Origin: Spongilla lacustris
Taxonomy: Eukaryota > Porifera > Demospongiae > Spongillida > Spongillidae
Length of the DNA: 64,000 bases
Direction of reading: 5' to 3'
NCBI GenBank assembly: GCA_949361645.1
Contig: OX442415.1
Coordinates: 8,587,254 to 8,651,253 of the forward strand
Below are positions 43,798 through 55,741 of the stretch, in pieces; within the stretch, counting starts at the first letter, position 1, and each line of letters starts with the position of its first letter. The notes under the pieces were generated by a model. That model saw nothing but the letters and a program-made list of their open reading frames with translations, had not been told where the DNA came from and searched no databases. The position numbers were made by a program, and so were the translations under genes.

Positions 43798-45364
43798 CTA
43801 AAGAGTAGATGAGACTTGTGCAACCTTTGTAATCAGGTCTACAGGGGAGTGGTTAAAGGCATGGCCTATTGATTTGATCGAGCTCCTCTGATGCACATGA
43901 TGGAAAAGATGACATCCAGTCTTCAACTGTGTGTGCATGCCATTCCCCAGATCACATGATAACCGCTCCATCAACCCTTCCATTTGAGGATGATAACAAT
44001 CGACCCTTAGGTTTGTCAGAATCTCTCTCGGGACCCCAACTCTGGTGAACAACGGGATCAGTTCCTCTGCCACATGTTCCACATCTATTGACTTCAATAC
44101 CACAGCCTCTGGGTACCTTGTCACATAGTCACTAGGACATACTTGTTTCCTGACCTCCTGCTCATAAGAGGTCCAACAATGTCCATCGCAATCCTCCAGC
44201 CAAAACCAGCAACACCAATTGCTCAATCCCCAGGCCTTCTCCTTCCACATGGGGTTGCCAATGCTGATATAGCACCCCACTCTCTACATAGAACCACATG
44301 TTCCCCTTCATGCACTCTCCTTTTGCTGCTTTCCACAATGGCTACAAAGTAGGGTCTTCCCGCTGCAATCTCCGGATCCCTTCCACATTGAACAACTTCT
44401 CCCCCTCTCCATCGAGGTGCTTTGGCTTCTCCGGAACCTTCAAGCCTTCCTTAGCTGCACTCTGCTATCCATTGCAACGTCACTATCCACCTGTTCCACC
44501 ACAGGGGTAAGGCCTTTGCCCCACTCTGCCTCTCTACGTGCATCTTCTTCCATCCACTTCTTTGCCTCAGCCCACGTAGTCATTGCCATCACCAAACTCT
44601 TCTTGGTACCTTGAACCATCGGGCCAATCTTCACCAGCTCCGGTACATCTCTTCCCAACAGCACTGATATTGGAAGCTTTTTAACAGCTGCTGCCTCCAA
44701 CCAGTAGTGCTCCTCGTCCACGGCTAACGGATAGGGTACTCTATGCCCGTGTACCCAACACCATCACGTTCCTTCCCAACAGTCTCTTCCTGGGTACCAG
44801 ACATGATCACACCAGCATTCTCCCCAAACCCGTGTCCAACACCATATGGGAGACATTCATACCCTCTACCTTTGCGCTCCTCACAGGAACCAAGGTATCT
44901 CCACTTTCTGCCTCTTACTTCTGACTATTCCTAACTCCCTCGACTGGGACACTTACTGGAGATATGACCAATCTGATGGCATAAATAACACCTTGGACCC
45001 CTACCGAGGCTTCTCTGCTATGGCCTCCTTAGTACAAGTGTATCTCTCTGGGGTTTATCACTCTCCTGCAAAGTTTCAACTTCGTTGACACACTGCCTCT
45101 GCTTCAATGGGCCTCCTTCCTTACGTCAAGCCTGTTTGTACGTATCCAGCATCTTGCTCATCTTCACAATACCATCCACCTTATATTCATGCAGCCACTT
45201 TTTTGGTAAGCTTCCTTGACTAAATCAAACATCCGTCCGCCCTCCTTGGACTCAGCATCCTGGCACCTTTTCATCAGGTCACACTCTTTAGACTCTTCCT
45301 TCTCTTCCAGGTCAGCTTTGCTCCATGGCAATGCAAACCAGACATGCAATTTAATTATGCCCAT
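43798..45364 (-). pseudogene. Decayed Gypsy-like retroelement, copy 1
   Basis: Reading towards lower coordinates there are pieces of gag-like sequence (ADLEEKEESKECDLMKR), a protease segment with MVLDTG, and LPISVLLGRDVPELV. Then come an integrase zinc-binding-like stretch (LQREDP...) and integrase core pieces (DYVTRYPEAVVLKS, YHPQMEGLMERL). Frames are broken many times and the reverse transcriptase is missing. An LTR retrotransposon remnant in an NLR intron; three copies share the breaks, so decay preceded the duplication. Confidence 0.7.
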
Positions 45365-45384
45365 GCAATAAACAAATCACTGAT

Positions 45385-45600
45385 GGCCACATACTGCCTC
45401 ACATGGGCCCCTGGTGGTCCCATGGCACCCCATGTTGTAAGGCCACAGGGGTGGTAGGTGCCCCCTAGGCCCCCTGGCCGCAACTGAGACTACTGCATAA
45501 TCCACCCACATAGGTCTGGGGACTGGGGTAGGCACATCCACACAGGTCTGAGGACTGGGATAGGAACACCCACACAGGTCTGGGGACTGGGAGACATACC
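45385..45600 (+). repeat. Dispersed repeat H (copy at 45.4 kb)
   Basis: Head plus three minisatellite units. Also present at 49846-50061 and 52775-52990. Confidence 0.85.
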
Positions 45601-45647
45601 CCATTACATGTGTCCTTTACATGCAAGCATGAGGATGGATCATAAGG

Positions 45648-46564
45648 CAGGGCCAAATATAACGGTCGGTCATCGGACATTTACCGACCATTTCTGTTAC
45701 ATGTCCGATCATTCGTTTATACTGGCAGACAAAATGTCCGCGCGAAAACGTACTAGTACAGTAGCGTAGTTCTTGAACGCGTAGCTAAAAAGCGTCAAGT
45801 CGCTGTTTCAACCTTCGAGAAGTGGCAAAGAGAATACGATCGCGATCACCAGACTCTGACGTGGCTGAAATGCGAAAAAGATAGCGAAAACCGCAGCCTG
45901 GTTGGTACTTGTGGTGTCACGTGTGTCGCGAATACAAACACAAGATCTGTTCCATGAAGAATTACTCTGATGCATGGATTTCTGGTTCTACAAACCAGCG
46001 AACAACCAATGTGTTGGAACATGCAGCAAGCGATCAACATAAAGCTGCCATGACAAGTTTACGCACTTCACGCGCCAAAGCTAACAAAGAACCCGTTGTT
46101 AATTACGCTCCAACCGCTAGTTGTTTGATGACAATGCAAGAGCCTGATCAAGCACGGATGCGTCGCAAGTTTGATACATGCTACCTGATGGCAAAAGAAG
46201 GCATTGCATTTGAAAAGTTTCCCAAATTGTGTGACTTGGAAGAGCGGATATTGGACACGCCTACAGAACAGCCCCATCTGCGCAATCGTTTACATATTAA
46301 ATAGCGGAAGCTCTACGCCAGACATTTACACTTGACATATGGGATAAATGGCTTCCAAACGAAGAAGAAAAGTGATCAGTCTTTAGGTTTAAATACAATA
46401 AGAACAAACGCTTTAGTATGTACAGTAATCTTGTTGTCTGCTGATGTTGTATTGATTATGATACACCAATTGCAAAATAAATGCATGTCCTACCATGTCC
46501 GACCAACATTTAAAGTGGGTGGACATTATGTTTGGTCACTTTCATAACATTATATTTGGCACTG
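45648..46564. mobile_element. 917-bp hAT-like element with 5-bp target duplication
   Basis: Ends CAGGGCCAAATATAA and TTATATTTGGCACTG, flanked by TAAGG (45643-45647, 46565-46569). The empty sites are in duplication copies 2 and 3 (for example GATCATAAGGATATGAG at 50100). It carries a truncated zinc-finger gene on the plus strand. Confidence 0.88.
45909..46304 (+). pseudogene. Zinc-finger fragment of a hAT-type transposase
   Basis: The start MWCHVCREYKHK, followed by SMKNYSDAWISGSTNQRTT and NVLEHAASDQHKAAM, matches the zinc finger (C..C ... W..GS.N.R...L..H..S..H) of KIAA1586/ZMYM-type hAT-derived proteins. The frame ends after 131 codons without any catalytic or dimerisation region. Reading upstream, the exon start is not fixed. 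It is an internally deleted, non-autonomous copy. Confidence 0.7.
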
Positions 46565-46934
46565 TAAGGATATGAGAGGTTTTGATAGCCTATCAAAACA
46601 TAAACATATGTGGTTAGGTTGGAGGCAAGGTGGCAAACAGCTAGAATCCACCTGCTAATTTTACACATAGGTTTTCCATAATTGAAGACTATTTAGGAAA
46701 TGTTTACAGTACAAAATGGTATTAATCATGGCAAGGGTGTAGGTGGTGCAGTAAAAAGGCAAGCAGCCAAGGCCAGTTTGCAGCGTGTATGCAGTGACCA
46801 AATCACAACACCCCACAAACTTTGTACCCTCTACCATACCCAGTTACACCAGTTACAGTTCCACCAGGGCCTGTGACAGCGCAGGATTACTACTAACCAC
46901 ACACTGGTTATGTTACGTAATATTAGCAACTTAC

Positions 46935-47102
46935 CAAGACTGACTATGCTTTGGTCATCAAACTTGTTAAGTGATAGATCAAGTGAAGTCAATGTGGTGA
47001 TCATTCCAACAGCATTGCACACTTCACTAACACCATGTGGGCCTAGTCCACAGTCCGTTAGTCCAAGTGATGTGAGGACCTTGTTCTCTCTTAACATCGT
47101 CC
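46935..47102 (-). CDS. NLR gene, LRR cassette exon 3
   Basis: A 168-base, phase 1-1 LRR exon with variable words LGLTDCGL and LDLSLNKFDD. Its downstream intron begins with AATATTAGCAACTTACC-type sequence (plus strand), unlike exons 1, 2 and 4, and like exon 5. Confidence 0.85.
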
Positions 47103-47601
47103 CTGTGTAATAAAGGTACGTAACCATAGTTACTAACCAGCTCCATTATGTACCTACATGTACATAAGTGATGTTATAGAGGTCAGAGGTCAGATGATTG
47201 CTTGTAATTAGTCAGATCACAGGTCCGGGGACTCGAGTACGTATACCCACACAGGTATGGGGACTGGGCAGGGACATCCACACAGGTCTGTGCAAATGGC
47301 TATGTGGGCTACTCAAACCAGTACAAAATACTATTAGTACCTTTCTAATAATATGCACTTTTTAAAACTTCAGGTTGAATTTGTTGATAAGTGACCTGAA
47401 TTGATTTTTATGTACTAAGTAAATGCCCCCACCCCCACACACCCACACATACACACACATACATAAACATACATGTATACACACATACACACATGCAAAC
47501 ACACTCATACACACACACACACACACCTTGCCCTGCTACCAACAGTAATATTATCTTCACAAATGTTCTACAGTACATGTAACACTACTGGTACTACTTA
47601 C

Positions 47602-47769
47602 CAAGACTGGCTATGCTTTGGTCATCAAACTCGTTCCCTGATAGGTCAAGTGAAGTCAATGTGGTGTTCATTCCAACAGCATTGCACACTTCACTAACAC
47701 CATGTGGGCCTAGTCCACAGTGCCCTAGTCTAAGTGATGTGAGGACCTTGTTCACTCTTAACATCGTCC
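47602..47769 (-). CDS. NLR gene, LRR cassette exon 4
   Basis: Identical in translation to exon 2 (LRLGHCGL, LDLSGNEFDD), as expected for the duplicated unit. Intact splice sites. Confidence 0.85.
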
Positions 47770-48258
47770 CTGTGTAACAAAGGTACGTAACCATAGTTAC
47801 TAACCAGCTACATTATGTACCTACATGTACATAAGTGATGTTATAAAGGTCAGAGGTCAGATGATTGCTTGTAATTAGTCGGATGTTCTGGGGGGTTAGG
47901 TTAGGAACATCCACGCAGGTCTGGAGAGACTGGGGTAGGGACACCTACACAGGTCTGGGGACTGGGGCAGAGACCCACACAGGTCTGGGGACTGGGGAGG
48001 GACACCCACACAGGTTTGTGCAAATGGCTGTGTGGGCTACTCAAACCAGTACAAAATACTATTAGTACCTTTCCAATAATTTGCATCCTATTTGCATAAA
48101 TATTGGAAAGGTAGTATTAATTTATTGAAATATAAAATAAGAGAATACATGAAAGGAATAAATGCACATATTATTATATACACTAAAATATAAAATCAAG
48201 TAAGTACATAGTATGGATACACGATAATGTGTACTAAAGGTGGCAGTCAGACAGTAAA

Positions 48259-49825
48259 CTAAAGAGTAGATGAGACTTGTGCAACCTTTGTAATCAGGTC
48301 TACAGGGGAGTGGTTAAAGGCATGGCCTATTGATTTGATCGAGCTCCTCTGATGCACATGATGGAAAAGATGACATCCAGTCTTCAACTGTGTGTGCATG
48401 CCATTCCCCAGATCACATGATAACCGCTCCATCAACCCTTCCATTTGAGGATGATAACAATCGACCCTTAGGTTTGTCAGAATCTCTCTCTGGACCCCAA
48501 CTCTGGTGAACAACGGGATCAGTTCCTCTGCCACATGTTCCACATCTATTGACTTCAATACCACAGCCTCTGGGTACCTTGTTACATAGTCACTAGGACA
48601 TACTTGTTTCCTGACCTCCTGCTCATAAGAGGTCCAACAATGTCCATCGCAATCCTCCAGCCAAAACCAGCAACACCAATTGCTCAATCCCCAGGCCTTC
48701 TCCTTCCACATGGGGTTGCCAATGCTGATATAGCACCCCACTCTCTACATAGAACCACATGTTCCCCTTCATGCACTCTCCTTTTGCTGCTTTCCACAAT
48801 GGCTACAAAGTAGGGTCTTCCCGCTGCAATCTCCGGATCCCTTCCACATTGAACAACTTCTCCCCCTCTCCATCGAGGTGCTTTGGCTTCTCCGGAACCT
48901 TCAAGCCTTCCTTAGCTGCACTCTGCTATCCATTGCAACGTCACTATCCACCTGTTCCACCACAGGGGTAAGGCCTTTGCCCCACTCTGCCTCTCTACGT
49001 GCATCTTCTTCCATCCACTTCTTTGCCTCAGCCCACGTAGTCATTGCCATCACCAAACTCTTCTTGGTACCTTGAACCATCGGGCCAATCTTCACCAGCT
49101 CCGGTACATCTCTTCCCAACAGCACTGATATTGGAAGCTTTTTAACAGCTGCTGCCTCCAACCAGTAGTGCTCCTCGTCCACGGCTAACGGATAGGGTAC
49201 TCTATGCCCGTGTACCCAACATCATCACGTTCCTTCCCAACAGTCTCTTCCTGGGTACCAGACATGATCACACCAGCATTCTCCCCAAACCCGTGTCCAA
49301 CACCATATGGGAGACATTCATACCCTCTACCTTTGCGCTCCTCACAGGAACCAAGGTATCTCCACTTTCTGCCTCTTACTTCTGACTATTCCTAACTCCC
49401 TCGACTGGGACACTTACTGGAGATATGACCAATCTGATGGCATAAATAACACCTTGGACCCCTACCGAGGCTTCTCTGCTATGGCCTCCTTAGTACAAGT
49501 GTATCTCTCTGGGGTTTATCACTCTCCTGCAAAGTTTCAACTTCGTTGACACACTGCCTCTGCTTCAATGGGCCTCCTTCCTTACGTCAAGCCTGTTTGT
49601 ACGTATCCAGCATCTTGCTCATCTTCACAATACCATCCACCTTATATTCATGCAGCCACTTTTTTGGTAAGCTTCCTTGACTAAATCAAACATCCGTCCG
49701 CCCTCCTTGGACTCAGCATCCTGGCACCTTTTCATCAGGTCACACTCTTTAGACTCTTCCTTCTCTTCCAGGTCAGCTTTGCTCCATGGCAATGCAAACC
49801 AGACATGCAATTTAATTATGCCCAT
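48259..49825 (-). pseudogene. Decayed Gypsy-like retroelement, copy 2
   Basis: Near-identical to copy 1 (43798-45364), with the same frame breaks. Confidence 0.7.
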
Positions 49826-50473
49826 GCAATAAACAAATCACTGATGGCCACATACTGCCTCACATGGGCCCCTGGTGGTCCCATGGCACCCCATGTTGTA
49901 AGGCCACAGGGGTGGTAGGTGCCCCCTAGGCCCCCTGGCCGCAACTGAGACTACTGCATAATCCACCCACATAGGTCTGGGGACTGGGGTAGGCACATCC
50001 ACACAGGTCTGAGGACTGGGATAGGAACACCCACACAGGTCTGGGGACTGGGAGACATACCCCATTACATGTGTCCTTTACATGCAAGCATGAGGATGGA
50101 TCATAAGGATATGAGAGGTTTTGATAGCCTATCAAAACATAAACATATGTGGTTAGGTTGGAGGCAAGGTGGCAAACAGCTAGAATCCACCTGCTAATTT
50201 TACACATAGGTTTTCCATAATTGAAGACTATTTAGGAAATGTTTACAGTACAAAATGGTATTAATCATGGCAAGGGTGTAGGTGGTGCAGTAAAAAGGCA
50301 AGCAGCCAAGGCCAGTTTGCAGCGTGTATGCAGTGACCAAATCACAACACCCCACAAACTTTGTACCCTCTACCATACCCAGTTACACCAGTTACAGTTC
50401 CACCAGGGCCTGTGACAGCGCAGGATTACTACTAACCACACACTGGTTATGTTACGTAATATTAGCAACTTAC

Positions 50474-50641
50474 CAAGACTGACTATGCTTTGGTCATCAA
50501 ACTTGTTCCCTGATAGGTCAAGTAAAGTCAATGTGGTGTTCATTCCAACAGCATTGCACACTTCACTAACACCATGTGGGCCTAGTCCACAGTGCCCTAG
50601 TCTAAGTGATGTGAGGACCTTGTTCACTCTTAACATCGTCC
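50474..50641 (-). CDS. NLR gene, LRR cassette exon 5
   Basis: A 168-base, phase 1-1 LRR exon with LRLGHCGL and LDLSGNKFDD. It is the cassette nearest to the NACHT part of the gene, 2.9 kb from exon 53581-54070. Confidence 0.85.
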
Positions 50642-51059
50642 CTGTGTAACAAAGGTACGTAACCATAGTTACTAACCAGCTACATTATGTACCTACATGT
50701 ACATAAGTGATGCTATAGAGGTCAGAGGTCAGATGATTGCTTGTAATTAGTCGGATGTTCTGGGGGGTTAGGTTAGGGACATCCACACAGGTCTGGAGAG
50801 ACTGGGGTAGGGACACCCACACAGGTCTGGGGACTGGGGCAGAGACCCACACAGGTCTGGGGACTGGGGAGGGACACCCACACAGGTTTATGCAAATGGC
50901 TGTGTGGGCTACTCAAACCAGTACAAAATACTATTAGTACCTTTACAATAATTTGCATCCTATTTGCATAAATATTGGAAAGGTAGTATTAATTTATTGA
51001 AATATAAATCAAGTAAGTACATTGCATGGACACACGATGATGTGTACTAAAGGTGGCAG

Positions 51060-52754
51060 TCAGACAGTAAACTAAAGAGTAGATGAGACCTGTGCAACCT
51101 TTGTAATCAGGTCCACAGAGGAGTGGTTAAAGGCATGGCCTATTGATTTGATCGAGCTCCTCTGATGCACATGATGGAAGAGCGTAGAAGGGAGAAAGAT
51201 AGATGACATCCAATCTTCAGCTGTGTGTGCATGCCATTCCCCAGATCACATGATAACCGCTCCATCAACCCTTCCATTTGAGGATGATAACAATAGACCC
51301 TTAGGTTTGTCAGAATCTCTCTCTGGACCCCAACTCTGGTGAACAACGGGATCAGTTCCTCTGCCACATGTTCCACATCTATTGACTTCAATACCACAGC
51401 CTCTGGGTACCTTATCACATAGTCACTGGGACATACTTGTTTCCTGACCTCCTGCTCATAGGAGGTCCAACAATGTCCATCGCGATCCTCCAGCCAACAG
51501 GATTATGTGTGCAACTGTCGTGACCATTCTTCTAACTACAACCAGCAACACCAATTGCTCAATCCCCAGACCTTCTCCTTCCACATGGGGTTGGCAATGT
51601 TGATATAGCACCCCACTCTCTACATAGAACCACATGTTCCCCTTCATGCACTCTCCTTTTGCCACTTTCCACAATGGCTGCAAATTAGGGTCTTCCCGCT
51701 GCAATCTCCGGATCCCTTCCACATTGAACAACTTCTCCCCCTCTCCATCGAGGTGCTCCGATTTCTCTGGAGCCTTCAAGCGTTCTGCTGTGTGCAGCAC
51801 TGCTGCGTTGTCCAAACTATTCCTTAGCTGCACTCTGCTATCCATTGCAACGTCGCTATCCACCTGTTCCACCACAGGGGTAAGGCCTTTGCCCCACTCT
51901 GCCTCTCTACGTGCATCTTCTTCCATCCACTTCTTTGCCTCAGCCAGCGTAGTCATTGCCATCACCAAACTCTTCTTGGTACCTTCAACCGTCGGGCCAA
52001 TCTTCACCAGCTCCGGTACATCTCTTCCCAACAGCACTGATATTGGAAGCTTTTTAACAGCTGCTGCCTCCAACCAGTAGTGCTCCTCGTCCACAATGAC
52101 TTCGACTGGGGCTAACGGATAGGGTACTCTATGCCCGTGTACCCAACACCATCACGTTCCTTCCCCACAGTCTCTTCCTGGGTACCAGACACGATCACAC
52201 CAGCGTTCTCCCCACTCACGTGTACAACACCATATCAGAGACATCCATACCCTCTACCTTTGCGCTCCTCACAGGAACCAAGGTATCTCCACTTTCTGCC
52301 TCTTGGAACTTCTGACTATTCCTAACTCCCTCGACTGGGACACTTACTGGAGAAATGACCAATCTGATGGCATAAATAACACCTCGGACCTCTACAGAGG
52401 CTTCTCTGCTATGGCTTCCTTAGTACAAGTGTATCTCTGTGGGGTTATCACTCTCCTGCAAAGTCTCAACTTCTTTGACACAATGCCTCTGCTTCATTGG
52501 GCCTCATTCCTTACGTCAAGCCCGTTCGTACGTATCCAGCATCTTGCCCATCTTCACAATACCATCCACCTTATATTCATGCAGCCACTTTTTTGGTAAG
52601 CTTCCTCGATTAAATCAAACCTCCGTCCGCCCTCCTTGGACTCAGCATCCTGGCACCTTTTCATCAGGTCATACTCTTTAGACTCTTCCTTCTCTTCCAG
52701 GTCAGCTTTGCTCCATGGCAATGCAAACCAGACATGCAATTTAATTATGCCCAT
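51060..52754 (-). pseudogene. Decayed Gypsy-like retroelement, copy 3
   Basis: Same element as copies 1 and 2 but less deleted. The block from LPISVLLGRDVPELV through MDSRVQL...LQREDPNLQPLW stays open for 212 codons (51456-52094). The protease DTG region lies upstream in another frame. Confidence 0.7.
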
Positions 52755-53210
52755 GCAATAAACAAATCACTGATGGCCACATACTGCCTCACATGGGCCC
52801 CTGGTGGTCCTATGGCACCCCATATTGTAAGGCCACAGGGGTGGTAGGTGCCCCCTAGGCCCCTTGGCCGCAACTGAGACTACTGCATAATCCACCCACA
52901 TAGGTCTGGGGACTGAGGTAGGCACATCCACACAGGTCTGAGGACTGGGATAGGAACACCCACACAGGTCTGGGGACTGGGAGACATACCCCATTACATG
53001 TGTCCTTTACATGCAAGCATGAAGATGGATCATAAGGATAAGAGAGGTTTTGATAGCCTATCAAAACATAAACATATGTGGTTAGGTTGGAGGCAAGGTG
53101 GCAAACAGCTAGAATCCACCTGCTAATTTTACACATAGGTTCTCCATACTATTTAGGAAATGTTTACAGTACAAAATGGTATTAATCATGGCAAGGGTGT
53201 AGGTGGTGCA

Positions 53211-53580
53211 TATATATACAGCTGGCATATTAAGTCCAAACCACTGCATACTCTCCTGATAATATTCCTCAGTGTAATCTAATTAAAGAGCACCACTCAA
53301 GGACCCATCAAATGTACCATGATGTTGTGGGATAACCATTTCTCTCCATGGTAACATGGAGCACATAAGGTTAGCTGTGTAGGTGGTAGTTAACAGCTGC
53401 TATCCCAGGTATGGTTACTAGGGGGAGGAGGGGGAGGTCGGCCCACCACTTAGAGGTACCTAGAGGTCTTGGACCTTTTAGCTGTAAGAAATTGATTATC
53501 TCATCTGATATATAATTAGTTCATATTTGTAAGCTCCATTTGTAATATGTGACAGCTTTACCCATAGCCTCAATGCTCAC
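53211..53580. other. Intron, nothing recognised
   Basis: Unique sequence between duplication copy 3 and the post-NACHT exon. Confidence 0.6.
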
Positions 53581-54070
53581 CTAGAACAATAGCTCCTTGG
53601 TCCCCCAGCTTATCATTGTTAGTGAGGCCAATACTCTTGATGTAGTCAAAGGCTCTTCCCTTCTCAACCACTGCCAGCATCTTCATACATTCTGCATTGA
53701 TGGAGCACATTATTAGCTCAAGGCTCCATGGCTGTCTGCTGTTGGCAATACAGTACCCAAGAACATAACAGTCAAATGGATCCAAAGTTGTACCACCCAA
53801 TTTCAACTCCCATTCTCTGTCACCCATACACTTCTGTATGAGGTCAGGATCATGTGCTTCAAACAACCAATGAAGGCTTTCAACCAGCTTTCTTCTACCC
53901 TCCTCCTGGAATGCTGAGATACTTTGTATATCATCTTGCGATTGGAGCTTGGTCAGACCAGCCATGAACCTCACAACCATTGTCATATTGCTCTTCCTAA
54001 AGGATGTCCTTACAAACTCGGCCCTCTCACCAGGAGGCAGTGATGATATATACAAGGCTGCCATGAACTC
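53581..54070 (-). CDS. NLR gene, post-NACHT helical exon
   Basis: A 490-base exon with CTGTACAG acceptor and CTAG|GTGAGC donor, phase 1 at its end. It encodes FMAALYISSLPPGERAEF, MVVRFMAGLTKLQ, LHWLFEAHD and LDPFDCYVLGYCIANS. These are the helical-domain (HD2) motifs that precede the LRRs in animal NLRs (F.AA.YL ... F.AGL ... L.P.D...LGYC...S). It ends GLTNNDKLGDQGAIVL, the first LRR. Confidence 0.85.
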
Positions 54071-54379
54071 CTGTACAGTTTTAATTGGATGAAGTGATAT
54101 GAAGATGACAAGTACAGTTCTGGGACCTCTTGGAGCAGACCTGTATACAGCAATGGACCATCACGGATATGGGAATACAGACATACATGTATGCACAGCA
54201 GTAGTTACTTGGGGGGTGCCCCCCACATTACCCCTCACATGTAAAGGGGTATTAGTAGAAAAGGTTAGTAAGCTGGGGAGGAGCTTGACAGAATAGAATA
54301 ATAGGTTTCATGTATGATATACACATGAATTACTATAAATGGTGTGCATTCAAACGTCATGTAAATGTACTCCCATCCC

Positions 54380-54783
54380 AATGGACCCTTTGCATGAAGG
54401 ATCAGAAGTACGATAAACGTCACGTCTGAAGTACTAGAGACATTGTGTCACTTCGCGGACCTTTGCATAATAAAATGACAACGCTCAGAGTCATTCCTTC
54501 CGGCTCGGACTGTGATCCTTCGGCCGATCCAGTTCTTGGTCAAACTATGCTGCCAATAGTGAGTTTGACCGAGTCTGGCATACATGTATCCAGAGCCTTT
54601 TTTAAAGCCATCCATTTAAAAAGCATTACTATTGGCAGCATAGTGCGAGTGGGAAGGAATGACTCAGAGCATTATTACGCAAAGGTCAGTGAACGTGACA
54701 CGATGTCTCTAGGCAACTGCTGTGGTTTTTACTCCAGAGGTGATGTTTATCATACTTCCGATCTTTCATGCAAAGGGTCCATT
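54380..54783. mobile_element. MITE J, 404 bp
   Basis: Inverted ends AATGGACCCTTTGCATGAA / TTCATGCAAAGGGTCCATT. Inside, ACTATGCTGCCAATAGT is mirrored by ACTATTGGCAGCATAGT, and GAGTCATTCCTTCC by GGAAGGAATGACTC. Non-coding; it sits in an NLR intron. Confidence 0.85.
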
Positions 54784-54879
54784 TGTTTTACAAGTTATTA
54801 AAAATGTACTGTAAGAATGATAACTTCTTGGCCCACAGGGGTACCTGCAGTGAATAGCCTTGTCCCCAGACCTGTGGAT

Positions 54880-55005
54880 GGATTAGGATTTAGGAGTGCA
54901 GGATGGAGGAGGAGTGTGCAGGAGGGGGTAACCCTACTGCCCAGTACAATAAAGTTCTCCCATTGGGGTCTGGGGCAAAGCCCTAGCCTCTTTGCAATGG
55001 GCAGC
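54880..55005. mobile_element. Fragment of a G-rich element
   Basis: GGGGTCTGGGGCAAAGCCCTAG resembles 40190-40225 (GGGGCCTGGGGCGAAGCCCC). A degraded piece of the same family. Confidence 0.5.
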
Positions 55006-55097
55006 TGTTTGTACCTCACACCATATGGTACATGTACTCACAGGCCACACCCCAAATGTTGTTACTATAGAAACAAACAGACCACACCCCTTCCTAC

Positions 55098-55241
55098 CTA
55101 ATGTCTCCAATGCACCACCGATTCCATGGAATATCAGCCGATCTTCTTTAGTGCCATCATATGCTAGCTTGGCCAGTACCAGCAGTTGTGAAATAGTTTC
55201 CTCTGACACATCACCAAGCCAAGGGTATCTTGATGGTATGT
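55098..55241 (-). CDS. NLR gene, exon after NACHT
   Basis: A 144-base exon, TTTACAG acceptor and TTAG|GTAGGA donor, phase 1-1. It encodes IPSRYPWLGDVSEETISQLL, VLAKLAYDGTKEDRLIF and GIGGALETLG, the helical segment following NACHT in NLRs (L..LA..AY.G......LIF......L..LG). Confidence 0.8.
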
Positions 55242-55741
55242 CTGTAAACAGTGGGATCAAAACATGTCTATGTTCACACCAGTCACCACCACCTGCACAC
55301 TACTGGATCAGTACACATGTAGATAAATGACATGGATACCCGATTCTTGAAATAACTGGCCACTTCAAATCAAGACTTGTAGCACCAAAATGTATTTATG
55401 TTATACCATATCCACTTGTACTACTGGTAGTATGTACATGTGTACATTGTGTACATGTGCATAATACTGTACAGTACGTCAAGTAAGACCCCCCTCCCCC
55501 CCAAAATAAAATGGCTCGTGTTACAATGAGCATATTGTTGTGATCTTGAGCTCTGCTGCGCGCCGTTCATCAAAACCTTGTTAGAGCACATTTCTTTACA
55601 CAACGTTGAAGCTAGCGTTAATGGTTATGACGATAAGCTCATTTAAACATGATCCTTTTTGGTGGGTGCATATGGGGGAGGGGGGGGGCTTACTTGACGT
55701 ACTATGCACTGTAGAACACATCCACTGACAGGCAAGCTCAC

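Larger units (their letters stand above)
42480..46934. repeat. NLR segmental duplication, copy 1
   Basis: A unit carrying two LRR exons, H repeats and a Gypsy-like fragment. It is repeated at 46935-50473, and in shorter form at 50474 to about 53210. This copy alone has the 917-bp insertion at 45648-46564. Confidence 0.9.
46935..50473. repeat. NLR segmental duplication, copy 2
   Basis: More than 98 percent identical by eye to copy 1 outside the 917-bp insertion; offsets are 4455 before and 4461 after a small indel near 43620. Confidence 0.9.
50474..53210. repeat. NLR segmental duplication, copy 3
   Basis: Aligns to copy 2 from its second LRR exon onward (offset about 2872). It is more diverged, lacks the 47-bp RT-tail insertion, and keeps extra stretches of the Gypsy-like fragment. 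Confidence 0.85.
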
